From the NCBI RefSeq assembly GCF_900115195.1, contig NZ_FOVO01000004.1, forward strand, positions 84,564 through 148,563: a stretch of 64,000 nt of DNA, written 5' to 3'. The notes beneath the pieces were generated by a model, which was given only the letters and a program-made list of their open reading frames with translations, searched no databases and was not told the origin of the DNA. Within the stretch, counting starts at the first letter, position 1, and every line of letters starts with the position of its first letter. This DNA comes from Xenorhabdus japonica (lineage in GTDB: Bacteria; Pseudomonadota; Gammaproteobacteria; Enterobacterales; Enterobacteriaceae). The translations under genes were made by a program, and so were the position numbers. Shown here one piece after another: positions 39,113 through 51,600 of the stretch.

Positions 39113-39976
39113 TTGCTGAAGTACCGTCTTTTAACTACGTTGATACTGATTCCACTTGTTATTGTAGCGTTGTTTGTCCTCCCTCCATCAGGATTTGGGT
39201 TGGTTGTTATCGCTGTATCAGCACTTGCTGCATGGGAATGGGGACAATTTGCAGGTCTCTTCACTCAAGTTAAACGTATCACGCTGGCCGCGTTATTTGC
39301 TGTAGGGTTATTAGCCTTACAGTTCTCTTTGTCGGATTTTTCTCATCTTATTGAAAAGCCACAAATTATATATCTATTATGGGCTGGCATGCTTTGGTGG
39401 GTGGCCGCTATTTTATTGGTGGTAACTTATCCGGCTTCTGCCTCCATCTGGAAATCATCAGTTATTTTGCGTCTGCTATTTGGGGTTCTGACTATCGTGC
39501 CATTTTATTGTGGAATGATGGTGCTGCGTACTCAGGGTTATGAAAATAATAGCTATGACGGTGCCTGGTGGTTGCTGTACGTTATGCTGTTGGTATGGGC
39601 TGCCGATTCAGGTGCTTATGTTTTTGGTCGCATAATGGGTAAGCATAAAATGGCTCCCAAAGTATCACCAGGCAAAACACTTGAGGGACTTGTCGGTGGG
39701 TTATTAACTGCTGGGCTGATTTCGTGGTTGTTTGGGAAATTTGCCCCTGTCCCCGCGATGCCAGAATATTTGTTGCTGATTTCTGCGGTAGTGGTTATTG
39801 CCTCGGTCTTTGGGGATTTGACTGAAAGTATGTTCAAGCGGGAATCAGGGATCAAAGACAGCAGTCAATTGATTCCGGGACACGGTGGTGTCATGGATAG
39901 GGTTGATAGTCTAACAGCGGCGGTTCCAGTATTCGCTGGGCTGGTTATGTTGATTTCTTCTGGATTTATTCTCTGA
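39113..39976 (+). CDS. cdsA: Phosphatidate cytidylyltransferase
   Basis: Inner-membrane enzyme that forms CDP-diacylglycerol from phosphatidate and CTP, the branch point to all phospholipids. The 287-aa product has about eight transmembrane helices and the C-terminal signature SMFKRESGIKDSSQLIPGHGG near residue 242. The start is TTG at 39113, 5 nt after AGGAGG; the protein begins MLKYRL as in E. coli. Translation is likely coupled to uppS and rseP. Confidence 0.95.
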   Translation: MLKYRLLTTLILIPLVIVALFVLPPSGFGLVVIAVSALAAWEWGQFAGLFTQVKRITLAALFAVGLLALQFSLSDFSHLIEKPQIIYLLWAGMLWWVAAILLVVTYPASASIWKSSVILRLLFGVLTIVPFYCGMMVLRTQGYENNSYDGAWWLLYVMLLVWAADSGAYVFGRIMGKHKMAPKVSPGKTLEGLVGGLLTAGLISWLFGKFAPVPAMPEYLLLISAVVVIASVFGDLTESMFKRESGIKDSSQLIPGHGGVMDRVDSLTAAVPVFAGLVMLISSGFIL

Positions 39977-39985
39977 AGGTACATA

Positions 39986-41338
39986 ATGGATATTCTCTGG
40001 AATCTGGCTGCATTTATTGTTGCTTTAGGTGTGCTCATCACAATGCATGAGTTTGGTCATTTTTGGGTTGCCAGACGATGTGGTATCTACGTTGAACGCT
40101 TTTCCATCGGGTTTGGTAAAGTTCTTTGGCGTCGGACAGATAAACAGGGAACTGAATACGTTATTGCCCTTATCCCCCTTGGTGGGTATATCAAAATGCT
40201 TGACGAGCGGGTAGGAGAAGTTTCTCCCGAACGTCGTCATATGGCATTCAATAACAAAACTATTGGTCAGCGTGCGGCCGTTATCAGCGCAGGGCCAATC
40301 GCAAACTTCATTCTGGCGGTGTTCGCTTATTGGCTGGTTTTTGTGATTGGCGTGCCATCTGTGCGCTCTGTAGTGTTGGACGTGAAGCCAAATTCTATTG
40401 CTGCACAGGCAAATATTTTGCCCGGAATGGAACTAAAAGCCGTTAATGGTATCGAAACTCCTGATTGGAATTCTGTACGCCTTGCCATGATAGGTAAAGT
40501 AGGTGCGACATCGGTAGCCGTGGATGTCTTACCCATGAAGTCGCTTGATAGTGTTCAAAAAACTCTGGATTTGCGTGAATGGACTTTCGATCCTTCCAGA
40601 CAGGATGTTTTGCTGTCTTTGGGGATTATGCCTGTTATTCCACAGATTAGTTCGCAAGTGGAAAAAGTTCATCCTGCTTCTGCTGCTGAAAAAGCGGGTT
40701 TACAAAGTGGGGATAGGATCGTTAAAGTCAATGGTCAGGATGTAGATGTGTGGCACACTTTTTCTTCTTTTGTCAGGAAGAATCCTAATATTCCTCTAAA
40801 ATTGGACGTTGCAAGGGCAGATAGAATGATTTCTCTGTCTCTGACTCCTGAAGTCAGAAAATTGTCCAATGACCGTGAGGAGGGTTTTGCTGGCACCGAA
40901 CTGAAAATCATTCCATTGGCGGATGAATACAAAGTTATTCAGCAATATGGACTTCTTTCTGCTGTTTATGAGGCAGGAGATAAAACTTGGCAATTGATGA
41001 AGCTGACAGTCAAGATGATCGGCAAATTAATTGTGGGCGACTTAAAACTTAATAACCTGAGCGGCCCGATTTCCATTGCTAAAGGTGCTGGAGTATCGGC
41101 TGATTCTGGCTTGGTGTATTATTTAATGTTTTTGGCGCTGATTAGCGTCAACCTTGGGATCATTAATTTGTTCCCATTACCCGTACTAGATGGTGGACAC
41201 TTGCTTTTCCTTGCTATCGAAAAGATCAAGGGGGAGCCAGTCTCCGAGCGTGTACAAGACTTCAGTTATCGCATTGGTGCTATATTACTGGTGTTATTAA
41301 TGGGGCTTGCACTTTTCAATGATTTCTCCCACTTTTAA
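39986..41338 (+). CDS. rseP: Site-2 intramembrane protease RseP
   Basis: Zinc metalloprotease that cleaves RseA after DegS to release sigma-E, and also clears signal peptides. The 450-aa product has the active site HEFGH near residue 22 in the first membrane helix, two periplasmic PDZ domains (about 125-220 and 222-310), and PLPVLDGGH near 398 completing the metal site. Length equals E. coli RseP. It lies directly upstream of bamA, an envelope-stress target. Confidence 0.96.
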   Translation: MDILWNLAAFIVALGVLITMHEFGHFWVARRCGIYVERFSIGFGKVLWRRTDKQGTEYVIALIPLGGYIKMLDERVGEVSPERRHMAFNNKTIGQRAAVISAGPIANFILAVFAYWLVFVIGVPSVRSVVLDVKPNSIAAQANILPGMELKAVNGIETPDWNSVRLAMIGKVGATSVAVDVLPMKSLDSVQKTLDLREWTFDPSRQDVLLSLGIMPVIPQISSQVEKVHPASAAEKAGLQSGDRIVKVNGQDVDVWHTFSSFVRKNPNIPLKLDVARADRMISLSLTPEVRKLSNDREEGFAGTELKIIPLADEYKVIQQYGLLSAVYEAGDKTWQLMKLTVKMIGKLIVGDLKLNNLSGPISIAKGAGVSADSGLVYYLMFLALISVNLGIINLFPLPVLDGGHLLFLAIEKIKGEPVSERVQDFSYRIGAILLVLLMGLALFNDFSHF

Positions 41339-41372
41339 GGTGGGGGACCGGTTAGGAAAACGCATAACAACG

Positions 41373-43775
41373 ATGGCGATGAAAAAGTTGCTCATAGCGT
41401 CGCTGCTGTTCGGCAGCGCCACTGCATACGGTTCAGACGGATTCGTGGTTCGGGACATTCACTTTGAGGGTCTTCAACGTGTCACCGTTGGTGCAGCATT
41501 ACTGAACATACCAGTTCGAGCAGGTGATACGGTTAGTGATGAAGATATTAGCCGCACGATTCACTCATTGTTCTCAACTGGAAACTTTGAAGATGTTCGT
41601 GTCTTACGTGATGGCAATTCACTTGTTGTTCAAGTAAAAGAACGACCAACTATCGCCAGTATTACTTTCTCCGGTAACAAATCGGTGAAAGATGATATGC
41701 TCAAGCAAAATCTTGAGGCTTCGCGTGTTCGTGTTGGTGAAGCCCTTGATCGCACCATGCTGTCCAATATTGAAAAAGGGCTGGAAGATTTCTATTACAG
41801 TGTTGGTAAATACAGCGCGACAGTAAAAGCTGTTGTCACGCCACTGCCCCGCAACCGTGTCGATTTGAAGCTCATTTTCTCTGAAGGGGTTTCTGCCAAG
41901 ATCCAACAAATTAATATTGTTGGCAATAAAGCCTTTTCAACTAATGAGCTGCTTAACCATTTCCAACTTAGAGACGATGTTTCTTGGTGGAACATGGTGG
42001 CTGATCAGAAATACCAGAAACAAAAATTAGCAGGTGACCTTGAAACCCTGCGCAGTTTCTATCTTGATCGAGGCTATGCTCGCTTCAATATCAATTCGAC
42101 TCAAGTTAACCTGACGCCAGACAAGAAAGATATTTATATTACTGTCAATATCACCGAAGGCGCTCAATACAAAATCGCAGGTGTTGATTTGAACGGTAAT
42201 TTGGCTGGTTACCAGTCTCAAATCGGCGAGTTGACTAAAATTGAGCCGGGTTCACTGTATAACGGTGCAGAAGTGACCAAGATGGAAAAAGCAATTAAAA
42301 ACCTGCTTGGTCGCCATGGTTATGCTTATCCTCGTGTGATGACACAACCTGAAATCAACGATGCGGATAAAACGGTTAAGTTGCATGTAAATATTGATGC
42401 CGGCAATCGTTTCTACGTACGTAAAATCCGCTTTTCAGGCAACGATGTTAGTAAAGATTCGGTACTGCGTCGTGAAATGCGCCAGATGGAAGGCGCGTGG
42501 CTGGGGAGTGATCTGGTTGAACAAGGCAAAGAACGCTTAAATCGATTAGGATATTTTGACTCTGTTGAGGTGGAAACTGAACGTTTGCCGAGCAGTCCAG
42601 ATCAGGTTGACGTCGTTTACAAAGTCAAAGAACGTAATACGGGTTCTATGAACTTTGGTGTTGGTTTCGGTACAGAAAGTGGCATGAGTTTCCAAATTGG
42701 TGTCCAGCAGGCTAACTGGCTGGGAACTGGAAATTCTGTAGGTATCAACGCCAGTAAAAATGACTATTCAACATCGGCCGACTTATCTATAACTAACCCT
42801 TACTTCACTGTCGATGGTGTAAGTTTGGGCGGACGTGTGTTCTATAATGACTTCCGTGCCAATGATGCGGATCTTTCAAATTATACTAATAAAGCATACG
42901 GTACTGAGGGAACGCTCGGTTTCCCATTGAATGAAAATAACGGCTTATCATTGAGACTGGGTTATATACAGAACTCCTTGTCTAACATGCGACCACAGGC
43001 TGCGATGTGGCGTTATCTGGACAAGATGGGCAGGAAAACAAATTTTGATGACAAGGCGAAATTTGATTCCAATGACTTCGCGATAACTGTGGGATGGATT
43101 TACAACGATCTTAACCGGGGTTTCTTCCCAACATCGGGCCTGAAATCATCTCTGGATGCGAAAGTGACGATCCCTGGCTCAGATAATCAGTTCTATAAAG
43201 TCACTTGGAACTCAGCAGGCTATTATCCATTGAATGATGCGCATTCATGGGTGTTGATGGGGCGTACACGTCTAGGGTATGGCGGCGGTTTTGGCGGTAA
43301 AGAAATGCCATTCTATGAAAACTTCTATGCCGGCGGTACCAGCAGTGTTCGTGGCTTCCGTTCGAATAATATTGGCCCGAAAGCTGTTTATTTAAAGAAA
43401 GATGATAAAGGCAACCCTGTACCTGTAAACAATAGCCCATCCCGTGATGCTGTGGGAGGTAACGCGACGGCGGTTGCCAGTTTCGAATTGATTACCCCTA
43501 CACCATTCCTGGATGCTAAATATTCCAATTCCCTGCGGACTTCTCTATTTGTGGACGCAGGAACTGTATGGGATACCAATTGGGATACTAATTGGGCGAA
43601 GACTCACGCTATGCCAGACTACAGTAAGCCAAATAATATCCGTGTTTCGGCCGGTATTGCTTTGCAATGGATATCACCATTAGGGCCATTGAGCTTCTCG
43701 TATGCGAAGCCAATTAAGGAGTACGAAGGTGATAGATCGGAGCAGTTCCAGTTCAATATTGGCGGAGTTTGGTAA
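41373..43775 (+). CDS. bamA: Outer-membrane protein assembly factor BamA
   Basis: Essential Omp85 protein that inserts beta-barrels into the outer membrane. The 800-aa product has a Sec signal (cleaved after AYG-like, near residue 20), five POTRA domains (about 24-420) and a 16-strand barrel. VRGF sits in loop 6 near 650 and the final FNIGGVW ends in an aromatic residue. The ATG at 41373 gives [10 protein letters not shown] as in E. coli; the frame is open to 41307 inside rseP. The barrel has WDTNWDTNW from a 12-bp duplication, and loop 6 is shorter than in E. coli and lacks its disulfide cysteines. Confidence 0.96.
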   Translation: MAMKKLLIASLLFGSATAYGSDGFVVRDIHFEGLQRVTVGAALLNIPVRAGDTVSDEDISRTIHSLFSTGNFEDVRVLRDGNSLVVQVKERPTIASITFSGNKSVKDDMLKQNLEASRVRVGEALDRTMLSNIEKGLEDFYYSVGKYSATVKAVVTPLPRNRVDLKLIFSEGVSAKIQQINIVGNKAFSTNELLNHFQLRDDVSWWNMVADQKYQKQKLAGDLETLRSFYLDRGYARFNINSTQVNLTPDKKDIYITVNITEGAQYKIAGVDLNGNLAGYQSQIGELTKIEPGSLYNGAEVTKMEKAIKNLLGRHGYAYPRVMTQPEINDADKTVKLHVNIDAGNRFYVRKIRFSGNDVSKDSVLRREMRQMEGAWLGSDLVEQGKERLNRLGYFDSVEVETERLPSSPDQVDVVYKVKERNTGSMNFGVGFGTESGMSFQIGVQQANWLGTGNSVGINASKNDYSTSADLSITNPYFTVDGVSLGGRVFYNDFRANDADLSNYTNKAYGTEGTLGFPLNENNGLSLRLGYIQNSLSNMRPQAAMWRYLDKMGRKTNFDDKAKFDSNDFAITVGWIYNDLNRGFFPTSGLKSSLDAKVTIPGSDNQFYKVTWNSAGYYPLNDAHSWVLMGRTRLGYGGGFGGKEMPFYENFYAGGTSSVRGFRSNNIGPKAVYLKKDDKGNPVPVNNSPSRDAVGGNATAVASFELITPTPFLDAKYSNSLRTSLFVDAGTVWDTNWDTNWAKTHAMPDYSKPNNIRVSAGIALQWISPLGPLSFSYAKPIKEYEGDRSEQFQFNIGGVW

Positions 43776-43926
43776 TTATTAATCATTTTTGGTAAAAATC
43801 GCTCTACTATTAGATAAGGCAATATTGTGAGTGAATTCCAAACTGAAAAGGGCAAGCTACATGGCTCAATGGGATAGGCTCTAAGTTTTCCAATTTGTAA
43901 AATAGCGTAGGTCAAAGGAGTTTATA

Positions 43927-44424
43927 GTGAAAAAAATATTATGTGCAGCAAGTTTGGGTATGGCATTAACGTTTTCTGTGGGTGCTCAGGCGGCAGATAA
44001 AATTGCTTTGGTGAACGTTGCTGAAATTTTCCAACAATTACCTGCCCGTGAAGCTGTGGCAAAACAGTTGGACAGCGAATTTAAAGGCCGCGCAACCGAA
44101 TTACAGCGTATGGAATCTGATCTGCAAACTAAAATCCAGAAATTACAGCGTGATGGCTCAACAATGAAAGCCAGTGAACGTGAAAAACTGGAAAAAGAAG
44201 TGATGGCGAAACGTGATGAATATCTTCAGAAAGCGCAGAGTTTTGAAAACGATAATCGTCGTCGTCAGATGGAAGAACGCAATAAACTCATGAGCCGTAT
44301 TCAGGATGCAGTTAAAGTAGTTGCAGGCAAAGAAGGTTACAATCTTGTTCTGGATGCGAGTGCTGCTGTGTATTCTGCATCTGGTAAAAATATCACTGCA
44401 GAAGTACTGAAACAGGTTAAATAA
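43927..44424 (+). CDS. skp: Periplasmic chaperone Skp (OmpH)
   Basis: Trimeric holdase that carries unfolded outer-membrane proteins to the BAM complex. The 165-aa product has a signal peptide cut after AQA (near residue 22), a beta core and long alpha-helical tentacles (about 45-135) rich in K, E, R and Q. AAGGAG precedes the start. It lies between bamA, its functional partner, and lpxD, as in E. coli. Confidence 0.96.
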   Translation: MKKILCAASLGMALTFSVGAQAADKIALVNVAEIFQQLPAREAVAKQLDSEFKGRATELQRMESDLQTKIQKLQRDGSTMKASEREKLEKEVMAKRDEYLQKAQSFENDNRRRQMEERNKLMSRIQDAVKVVAGKEGYNLVLDASAAVYSASGKNITAEVLKQVK

Positions 44425-44428
44425 GTAG

Positions 44429-45457
44429 ATGGTTTCAATTCGATTGGCTGATCTCGCTCAGCAGTTGAATGCGCAATTGCAGGGTGATGGCGATATCGTC
44501 ATCACCGGTATTGCGCCAATGTATTCAGCAAATAACGAGCAAATTACATTTTTATCCGACAGTCGTTATACTGACAAGCTTTCTGCATGTCAGGCTGCGG
44601 CTGTTGTACTGCGTGAAGCTGATCTTCCTCATTGCAAGGTTGCCGCGTTGATTGTCGATGATCCTTACTTTGCCTATGCACGCATGGCACAAATTATGGA
44701 TACGACACCAAAACCTGCACAGGATATCCACCCATCAGCGGTTATCTCCTCTGAGGCGATTCTGGGTGAAAATATAGCAATTGGTGCTAATGCGGTTATT
44801 GAGTCCGGCGTTGTGCTTGGTGACAATGCCATTGTTGGCGCGGGTTGCTTTATTGGAAAAAACGCGCGGATTGGCGCAGGAACTCGCCTGTGGGCCAATG
44901 TATCGGTATACCATGATGTTGAAATTGGTAAATTATGCTTGATCCAATCAGGAACTGTTATAGGTTCTGATGGTTTTGGTTATGCCAATGAACGTGGAAA
45001 TTGGATTAAAATCCCACAGTTAGGCACAGTAATCATCAGAGATCGCGTTGAAATCGGTGCTTGCACAACAATCGATCGGGGTGCGTTGGATAACACAGTT
45101 ATCGGTAATGGTGTTATCATAGACAACCAATGCCAAATTGCCCACAACGTGACGATCGGAGACAACACAGCAGTGGCTGGTGGTGTCATTATGGCGGGTA
45201 GTTTGAAAATTGGTCGTTACTGTATGATTGGTGGAGCCAGTGTCATTAAAGGGCACATGGAAATCTGTGATAAAGTGACTGTGACTGGTATGGGCATGGT
45301 GATACGTCCAATTACAGAGCCTGGCATATATTCGTCGGGTATCCCGTTACAACCGAACAAAGTCTGGCGTAAGACCGCCGCTTTAGTCATGAGCATCAAC
45401 GAAATGAATAAGCGATTGAAGTCAGTTGAACGCCAACTGAAAGGTGAGAACGAGTAA
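44429..45457 (+). CDS. lpxD: UDP-3-O-(3-hydroxymyristoyl)glucosamine N-acyltransferase
   Basis: Third step of lipid A synthesis: adds a second 3-hydroxyacyl chain from ACP. The 342-aa product has an N-terminal uridine-binding domain (1-100), a left-handed beta-helix of hexapeptide repeats (about 105-310) and a C-terminal helix. The catalytic histidine is in [15 protein letters not shown] near residue 239 (DNQCQIAHN). It is four bases after skp, hence co-transcribed. Confidence 0.96.
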   Translation: MVSIRLADLAQQLNAQLQGDGDIVITGIAPMYSANNEQITFLSDSRYTDKLSACQAAAVVLREADLPHCKVAALIVDDPYFAYARMAQIMDTTPKPAQDIHPSAVISSEAILGENIAIGANAVIESGVVLGDNAIVGAGCFIGKNARIGAGTRLWANVSVYHDVEIGKLCLIQSGTVIGSDGFGYANERGNWIKIPQLGTVIIRDRVEIGACTTIDRGALDNTVIGNGVIIDNQCQIAHNVTIGDNTAVAGGVIMAGSLKIGRYCMIGGASVIKGHMEICDKVTVTGMGMVIRPITEPGIYSSGIPLQPNKVWRKTAALVMSINEMNKRLKSVERQLKGENE

Positions 45458-45533
45458 TCATACTAGCATCTTGGATAGACATCTTTGATTAAACGTTTTT
45501 AATTAGCATTTTTGGTTGTGTTTTTGATTTTTG

Positions 45534-45575
45534 CGGCCTGCTTGATAACTCTTAATTTGGAGTTAACGCAGGCCG
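45534..45575 (+). other. Structured hairpin in the fabZ leader
   Basis: CGGCCTGC (45534-45541) pairs with GCAGGCCG (45568-45575). Inside, TAACTC pairs with GAGTTA around an 8-nt loop. It has no T-run and lies 44 nt before the fabZ start, so an mRNA-processing or regulatory element is as likely as a terminator. Confidence 0.55.
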
Positions 45576-45619
45576 TGTCGTTAATACTATGATTCTTATA
45601 TGACAGGAAGAGTATTTAG

Positions 45620-46072
45620 ATGAGTGATAATCATACTCTGCAAATTGAAGAGATTTTAAATTTACTGCCTCACCGCTACCCATTTTTGCTGGTAGATCGT
45701 GTTTTAGATTTTGAGGAAGGTAAATTTCTGCGCGCAGTCAAGAATGTATCATTTAATGAACCATTCTTTCAGGGGCATTTCCCTGGTAAACCAATTTTCC
45801 CTGGTGTTCTGATCCTTGAGGCAATGGCTCAAGCTACTGGTATTCTGGCATTCAAAAGTGTTGGATCGCTGGAACCAGGTGAATTGTATTACTTTGCAGC
45901 GATTGATGGCGCTCGCTTCAAGCGTCCGGTTCTTCCAGGTGATCAAATGATAATGGAAGTAGAATTTATTAAAGAACGTCGCGGTGTTGCGCGTTTCAGG
46001 GGCGTAGCGAAAGTCGATGGAGAAGTGGCTTGCGAAGCTGAAATGATGTGTGCTCGCCGTCGAGAGGCTTAA
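45620..46072 (+). CDS. fabZ: 3-hydroxyacyl-ACP dehydratase FabZ
   Basis: Dehydrates 3-hydroxyacyl-ACP in fatty acid elongation and competes with LpxA for 3-hydroxymyristoyl-ACP. The 150-aa hot-dog protein has [14 protein letters not shown] near residue 15, the catalytic histidine in [27 protein letters not shown] motif near 50-70 (His54, Glu68 region), and [15 protein letters not shown] near 108. It follows lpxD and is 3 bp before lpxA. Confidence 0.97.
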   Translation: MSDNHTLQIEEILNLLPHRYPFLLVDRVLDFEEGKFLRAVKNVSFNEPFFQGHFPGKPIFPGVLILEAMAQATGILAFKSVGSLEPGELYYFAAIDGARFKRPVLPGDQMIMEVEFIKERRGVARFRGVAKVDGEVACEAEMMCARRREA

Positions 46073-46075
46073 CCC

Positions 46076-46873
46076 ATGATTGATCAGACCGCTGTTATCC
46101 ATCCCTCTTCCATTGTTGAAGAGGGAGCTGTCATTGGCGCTAATGTTCGTATTGGCCCATTTTGTTATATCGGTGCTCAGGTTGAGATTGGTGAAGGGAC
46201 TGAGTTGAAATCCCATATTGTGATTAATGGGATCACCAAGATAGGTCGTGATAACCAGATTTATCAATTTGCCTCCATTGGTGAGGTGAATCAGGATCTC
46301 AAATATCAAGGTGAACCAACTCGCGTTGAAATTGGTGACCGTAATCGCATTCGTGAAAGTGTTTCTATCCACAGAGGCACTGTTCAGGGTGGTGGTGTGA
46401 CTAAAGTTGGCAGTGACAACTTGTTGATGATTAACGCTCATATCGCTCATGACTGCATCGTTGGTGATCGTTGTATCATTGCGAACAATGGCACATTGGG
46501 CGGACATGTTATTTTGGGTGATTACGTCATTATTGGTGGAATGACGGCTGTGCATCAATTTTGTCAGATTGGTTCCCATGTTATGGTCGGCGGTTGCTCT
46601 GGCGTTGCTCAGGATATTCCTCCTTACGTCATCGCACAGGGAAACCATGCGACTCCATTCGGATTGAATATTGAAGGTCTGAAGCGCCGTGGGTTTGACA
46701 AAGAATCACTGCATGCAATTCGTAATTCCTATAAAACGCTTTATCGTAGTGGAAAAACATTGGAAGAAGCCAGACAAGACATTGGCCTTCAAGCAGAAAA
46801 CAATCCGCATGTGAAAGTATTCAGTGATTTTCTGGAAAATTCCGCAAAATCCAACCGTGGCATTATTCGTTAA
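46076..46873 (+). CDS. lpxA: UDP-N-acetylglucosamine acyltransferase LpxA
   Basis: First step of lipid A synthesis: transfers 3-hydroxymyristate from ACP to UDP-GlcNAc. The 265-aa trimeric left-handed beta-helix protein shows hexapeptide repeats from residue about 5 to 185. The catalytic histidine is in [14 protein letters not shown] near 125 and [15 protein letters not shown] lies near 66. The C-terminal helical domain is [12 protein letters not shown]. It is between fabZ and lpxB. Confidence 0.97.
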   Translation: MIDQTAVIHPSSIVEEGAVIGANVRIGPFCYIGAQVEIGEGTELKSHIVINGITKIGRDNQIYQFASIGEVNQDLKYQGEPTRVEIGDRNRIRESVSIHRGTVQGGGVTKVGSDNLLMINAHIAHDCIVGDRCIIANNGTLGGHVILGDYVIIGGMTAVHQFCQIGSHVMVGGCSGVAQDIPPYVIAQGNHATPFGLNIEGLKRRGFDKESLHAIRNSYKTLYRSGKTLEEARQDIGLQAENNPHVKVFSDFLENSAKSNRGIIR

Positions 46874-46877
46874 GTAG

Positions 46878-48065
46878 ATGAAGGATACTCCTTTGACTAC
46901 CTTTTCTTCTATTATTGATAATCAGCGCCCGCTGACAATTGGCTTGGTCGCCGGAGAAATATCCGGTGACATCCTTGGCGCTGGGCTGATTCGTGCATTG
47001 AAAGCAAAAATTCCGCACGCTCGCTTTGTAGGTGTTGCTGGCCCCCTTATGCAGGCGGAGGGTTGTGAAGCCTGGTATGAGATGGAAGAGCTGGCAGTAA
47101 TGGGAATCGTCGAAGTTCTGGGTCGTTTGCCTCGTTTACTAAAAATACGCAAAGACTTAACAGCGCGTTTTACCGCGTTGAAGCCCAATGTGTTTATTGG
47201 AATCGATGCTCCTGACTTCAACATTACGTTAGAAGGTCGGCTTAAACAGCAGGGAATTAGAACGATCCATTACGTTAGCCCGTCAGTGTGGGCGTGGCGT
47301 CAGAAACGTGTGTTTAAAATTGGTCGGGCGACGGATTTGGTATTAGCATTTTTACCATTTGAAAAAGCTTTCTACGATCGGTTTGACGTTCCCTGCCAGT
47401 TTATTGGGCACACGATGGCAGATGCGATGCCTTTGCAAACGGATAAAGCAGCCGCCAGAAAAATTTTGGATATTCCATTGGCTGCTCACTGTCTGGCGAT
47501 ATTGCCCGGAAGTCGTCATGCTGAAGTAGATATGCTGAGTGCTGATTTCTTAAAAACAGCACAATTATTACGGGAAAAATTTCCTGACCTGCAAGTTTTG
47601 GTTCCTTTGGTTAATACCAAACGGCGTGAACAGTTTCAGCGCATTAAAGACGAAATAGCACCGGATTTGCAGATCCATTTATTGGATGGCAAGGCTCGTG
47701 AAGCTATGATTGCCAGTGATGCTACGTTACTTGCATCCGGTACGGCAGCACTGGAGTGTATGCTGGCCAAATGCCCGATGGTGGTGGGCTATAGAATGAA
47801 ACCTTTTACATTCTGGCTGGCAAAACGCTTGGTGAAAACACCGTATGTTTCCTTGCCTAACCTGCTGGCAGGCAAAGAATTAGTCAAAGAATTACTACAG
47901 GATGAATGCAAACCACAAGCGTTGTCAGAGGCATTGTTGCCTCTTTTGCTCGGTGGCGCTAATGTGGAAGCGTTGAAGCAGACGTTTTTGCATTTGCACG
48001 AAAGCATTCGCTGTGATGCCGATGAACAGGCTGCACAAGCCGTTCTGGAATTAGCGAGAAGATAA
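46878..48065 (+). CDS. lpxB: Lipid-A-disaccharide synthase
   Basis: GT19 glycosyltransferase that condenses UDP-diacylglucosamine with lipid X. The 395-aa product has [17 protein letters not shown] near residue 23, GIDAPDFNI near 109, [11 protein letters not shown] near 210 and [20 protein letters not shown] near 290. It is about 13 residues longer at the N-terminus than E. coli LpxB. An in-frame TTG at 46893, 7 nt after AAGGA, is an alternative start with better spacing. The stop overlaps the rnhB start by one base. Confidence 0.95.
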   Translation: MKDTPLTTFSSIIDNQRPLTIGLVAGEISGDILGAGLIRALKAKIPHARFVGVAGPLMQAEGCEAWYEMEELAVMGIVEVLGRLPRLLKIRKDLTARFTALKPNVFIGIDAPDFNITLEGRLKQQGIRTIHYVSPSVWAWRQKRVFKIGRATDLVLAFLPFEKAFYDRFDVPCQFIGHTMADAMPLQTDKAAARKILDIPLAAHCLAILPGSRHAEVDMLSADFLKTAQLLREKFPDLQVLVPLVNTKRREQFQRIKDEIAPDLQIHLLDGKAREAMIASDATLLASGTAALECMLAKCPMVVGYRMKPFTFWLAKRLVKTPYVSLPNLLAGKELVKELLQDECKPQALSEALLPLLLGGANVEALKQTFLHLHESIRCDADEQAAQAVLELARR

Positions 48066-48655
48066 TGGATTTTGTTTATCCTCAGGCGAATTTGATTGCC
48101 GGTGTTGATGAAGTTGGGCGCGGCCCATTAGTAGGGGCTGTAGTCACTGCGGCGGTTATTCTTGATCCAGCTAAACCCATAGCGGGTTTAATGGATTCGA
48201 AAAAACTCACGGAAAAACGTCGTGAAGCGTTGTATTTGGAAATAAAAGAAAAAGCCTTGTGTTGGAGCCTCGGTCGTGCAGAGCCGGAAGAAATTGATCA
48301 GCTCAACATCCTCCACGCTACAATGCTTGCGATGCAAAGAGCAGTCGAGGGTTTGGTACTCACACCTGACTATGTTCTGATTGATGGCAATCGTTGCCCT
48401 GAGTTGGCAATGCCAGCACAAGCTGTCGTAAAGGGCGATAATCTGGTTGCAGAAATAAGCGCCGCCTCCATTCTTGCCAAAGTAACGCGTGACAGAGAAA
48501 TGGCAGAATTGGATAAACAGTTTCCTGACTATGGTCTTGCGAAACATAAAGGTTATCCTACAGCCCTACATCTAGAAAAACTGGCTTCTTTAGGTGCTAC
48601 GGAGCATCATCGTAAAAGTTTTGCACCAGTTAAACGGGCGTTAGGTCTTGGATAA
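48065..48655 (+). CDS. rnhB: Ribonuclease HII
   Basis: Cleaves RNA in RNA-DNA hybrids and starts removal of misincorporated ribonucleotides. The 196-aa product has the metal-binding signature [16 protein letters not shown] near residue 13 (DEVGRG), [12 protein letters not shown] near 43, and [11 protein letters not shown] near 102. It overlaps lpxB by one base and precedes dnaE, so lipid A and replication genes share a transcript as in E. coli. Confidence 0.96.
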   Translation: MDFVYPQANLIAGVDEVGRGPLVGAVVTAAVILDPAKPIAGLMDSKKLTEKRREALYLEIKEKALCWSLGRAEPEEIDQLNILHATMLAMQRAVEGLVLTPDYVLIDGNRCPELAMPAQAVVKGDNLVAEISAASILAKVTRDREMAELDKQFPDYGLAKHKGYPTALHLEKLASLGATEHHRKSFAPVKRALGLG

Positions 48656-48683
48656 AAATCTGGGATAAGTATCTGGACAGACT

Positions 48684-51600
48684 ATGACAGAACCACGTTT
48701 TGTGCACTTACGTGTTCACAGTGATTATTCAATGATTGATGGCTTGGCTAAGACTGGCTCATTGGTGAAAAAAATCGCCAAATCGGGAATGCCGGCTTTT
48801 GCGATTACGGATTTCACTAATTTGTGTGGATTGGTGAAGTTCTATGGCAATGCCCTTGAAGCTGGTATTAAGCCAATTATTGGTGCTGATTTTTATGTGG
48901 AAAGTGATTGGTTGGGCGACGAATACGCCCATTTGACGATCCTTGCTCGTAATAATGAAGGTTACCAGAATCTGACCTTGCTGATCTCAGAGGCTTACCA
49001 AAAAGGTTATGGTGCGATGGGCCCGACCATCAAACGGGAATGGCTGGCAAAGCACAAAGCTGGGCTGATCTTACTGTCGGGTGGGCGTATGGGAGATGTG
49101 GGTAAATTCCTGCTGCGTGGCAACCGTGTGATGGTGGATCAATGCCTTGACTTTTATCAGGAGCATTTCCCTGACAACTATTACCTTGAGTTAATCCGTA
49201 CCGGACGTCAGGATGAAGAAAACTATCTTCATGCGGCAGTGGCATTGGCAGTAGAAAAAAATCTCCCCGTCGTGGCAACCAATGATGTCTGTTTTCTGGA
49301 AAGCGAAGATTTCGATGCCCATGAAATCCGGGTTGCTATCCATGATGGTTATACGCTGGCTGATCCGAAACGTCCTAAAAATTACAGCCCTCAGCAATAT
49401 CTACGCAGTGAACAGGAGATGTGCGAGCTTTTCTCAGACATCCCTGAAGCGCTACAAAATAGCGTAGAAATTGCTAAACGCTGTAACATCACTATCCGTC
49501 TTGGTGAATATTTTCTGCCGCAATTTCCGACGGGAGAAATGAGTACCGAAGATTTTCTGATTGAAAAATCCAAGCAAGGGTTGGAAGAACGTCTGGAATT
49601 TCTCTATCCCGATCCGGAGAACAGGGCGCAAAAACGTCCAGAATATGATGAGCGTCTCGATATTGAGCTGAGAGTTATTAACCAGATGGGATTCCCTGGC
49701 TACTTCCTGATCGTAATGGAATTTATCCAGTGGTCGAAAGACAATGGTGTTCCCGTCGGGCCAGGACGCGGTTCTGGTGCAGGCTCTCTTGTGGCTTATG
49801 CGTTAAAAATCACCGATCTTGACCCGTTGGAATTCGATCTGCTGTTTGAACGTTTCCTTAACCCTGAACGCATTTCCATGCCTGACTTTGACGTCGATTT
49901 CTGTATGGAAAAGCGCGATCAGGTTATCGATCACGTTGCAGATATGTACGGACGAGATGCGGTATCGCAGATTATCACTTTTGGTACGATGGCGGCGAAA
50001 GCGGTTATCCGCGATGTTGGGCGTGTGCTTGGGCATCCATATGGGTTTGTTGATCGAATATCAAAACTGGTGCCTCCTGATCCCGGCATGACGCTGGAAA
50101 AAGCTTTTGCGGCTGAGCCACAGCTACCTGAAATTTACGAAGCGGATGAAGAGGTTAAAGCGCTGATAGACATGGCGCGCAAACTGGAAGGTGTCACCCG
50201 TAACGCAGGTAAGCATGCCGGTGGTGTGGTTATTGCACCAACCAAGATTACTGACTTTGCACCGATTTACTGTGATCCAGAAGGGCAAAACCCGGTTACC
50301 CAGTTTGACAAAAACGATGTGGAATATGCGGGGCTGGTTAAGTTTGACTTCCTTGGCCTGAGAACCCTGACCATCATCAACTGGGCACTTGAGATGGTGA
50401 ATGCACGCCGTACCAAGAAAGGGTTGGAGCCGATTGATATCGCGGCTATTCCGCTGGATGATCAGAAAAGTTTCGATATGCTGCAACGCTCTGAAACCAC
50501 AGCCGTGTTCCAGCTTGAATCCCGCGGGATGAAGGATTTGATCAAACGCCTGCGCCCCGACTGCTTTGAAGACATGATCGCATTGGTGGCATTATTCCGC
50601 CCCGGGCCGTTGCAATCAGGCATGGTAGATAACTTTATCGACCGTAAACATGGACGGGAAGAGCTCTCCTACCCTGATGTTGAATGGCAGCACGAATCCT
50701 TAAAACCCGTATTGGAACCGACTTACGGTATCATTCTGTATCAGGAACAAGTGATGCAGATTGCTCAGGTTTTGGCGGGTTATACGCTTGGTGGTGCAGA
50801 TATGCTCCGCCGTGCAATGGGTAAGAAAAAGCCAGAGGAGATGGCTAAACAGCGGTCAGTATTTGAAGAGGGAGCGATAAAACAGGGCGTTAATGGCGAA
50901 CTTTCCATGAAAATCTTCGATTTGGTGGAAAAATTCGCAGGTTATGGCTTCAACAAATCTCACTCCGCAGCTTATGCATTGGTTTCTTATCAGACTTTAT
51001 GGCTGAAAGCTCACTATCCAGCAGAATTTATGGCGGCAGTGATGACAGCTGATATGGATAACACCGAAAAAGTCGTTGGGCTGGTGGATGAGTGCTGGCG
51101 CATGGGGCTTAAAGTGTTGCCTCCTGATATTAATAGTGGCTTGTATCATTTCCATGTCAATGATGACGGAGAAATTGTTTACGGTATTGGTGCGATTAAA
51201 GGTGTAGGTGAAGGGCCGATTGAAGCGATTATCGAAGCCCGGCAGAAAGGAGGGCACTTTAAGGAACTATTTGACCTGTGCGCACGCGTTGATATAAAAA
51301 AAATAAATCGCCGTGTGATGGAAAAATTGATTATGTCCGGTGCTTTTGACCGGCTGGGTCCACATCGTGCGGCGCTGATGTCTTCTTTGGAAGGTGCACT
51401 GAAAGCAGCGGATCAACATACCAAAGCTGAAGCCACTGGTCAAACAGATATGTTTGGCGTGTTGGCAGAAGAGCCAGAACAGGTTGAGCGTTCATATGCC
51501 AGTACGCCGAAATGGCCGGATCAGGTAGTCCTGGATGGTGAACGGGAAACACTGGGTCTGTATTTAACTGGGCACCCGATCACAAGTTATTTGAAAGAAA

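Noticed and set aside
41307..41372. Longer bamA start inside rseP
   Set aside because: It would place 22 non-conserved residues before the signal peptide; MAMKK at 41373 matches E. coli.
45749..46648. 299-aa minus-strand ORF across fabZ and lpxA
   Set aside because: Antisense shadow of two strongly conserved genes; low-complexity composition rich in N, T and H.
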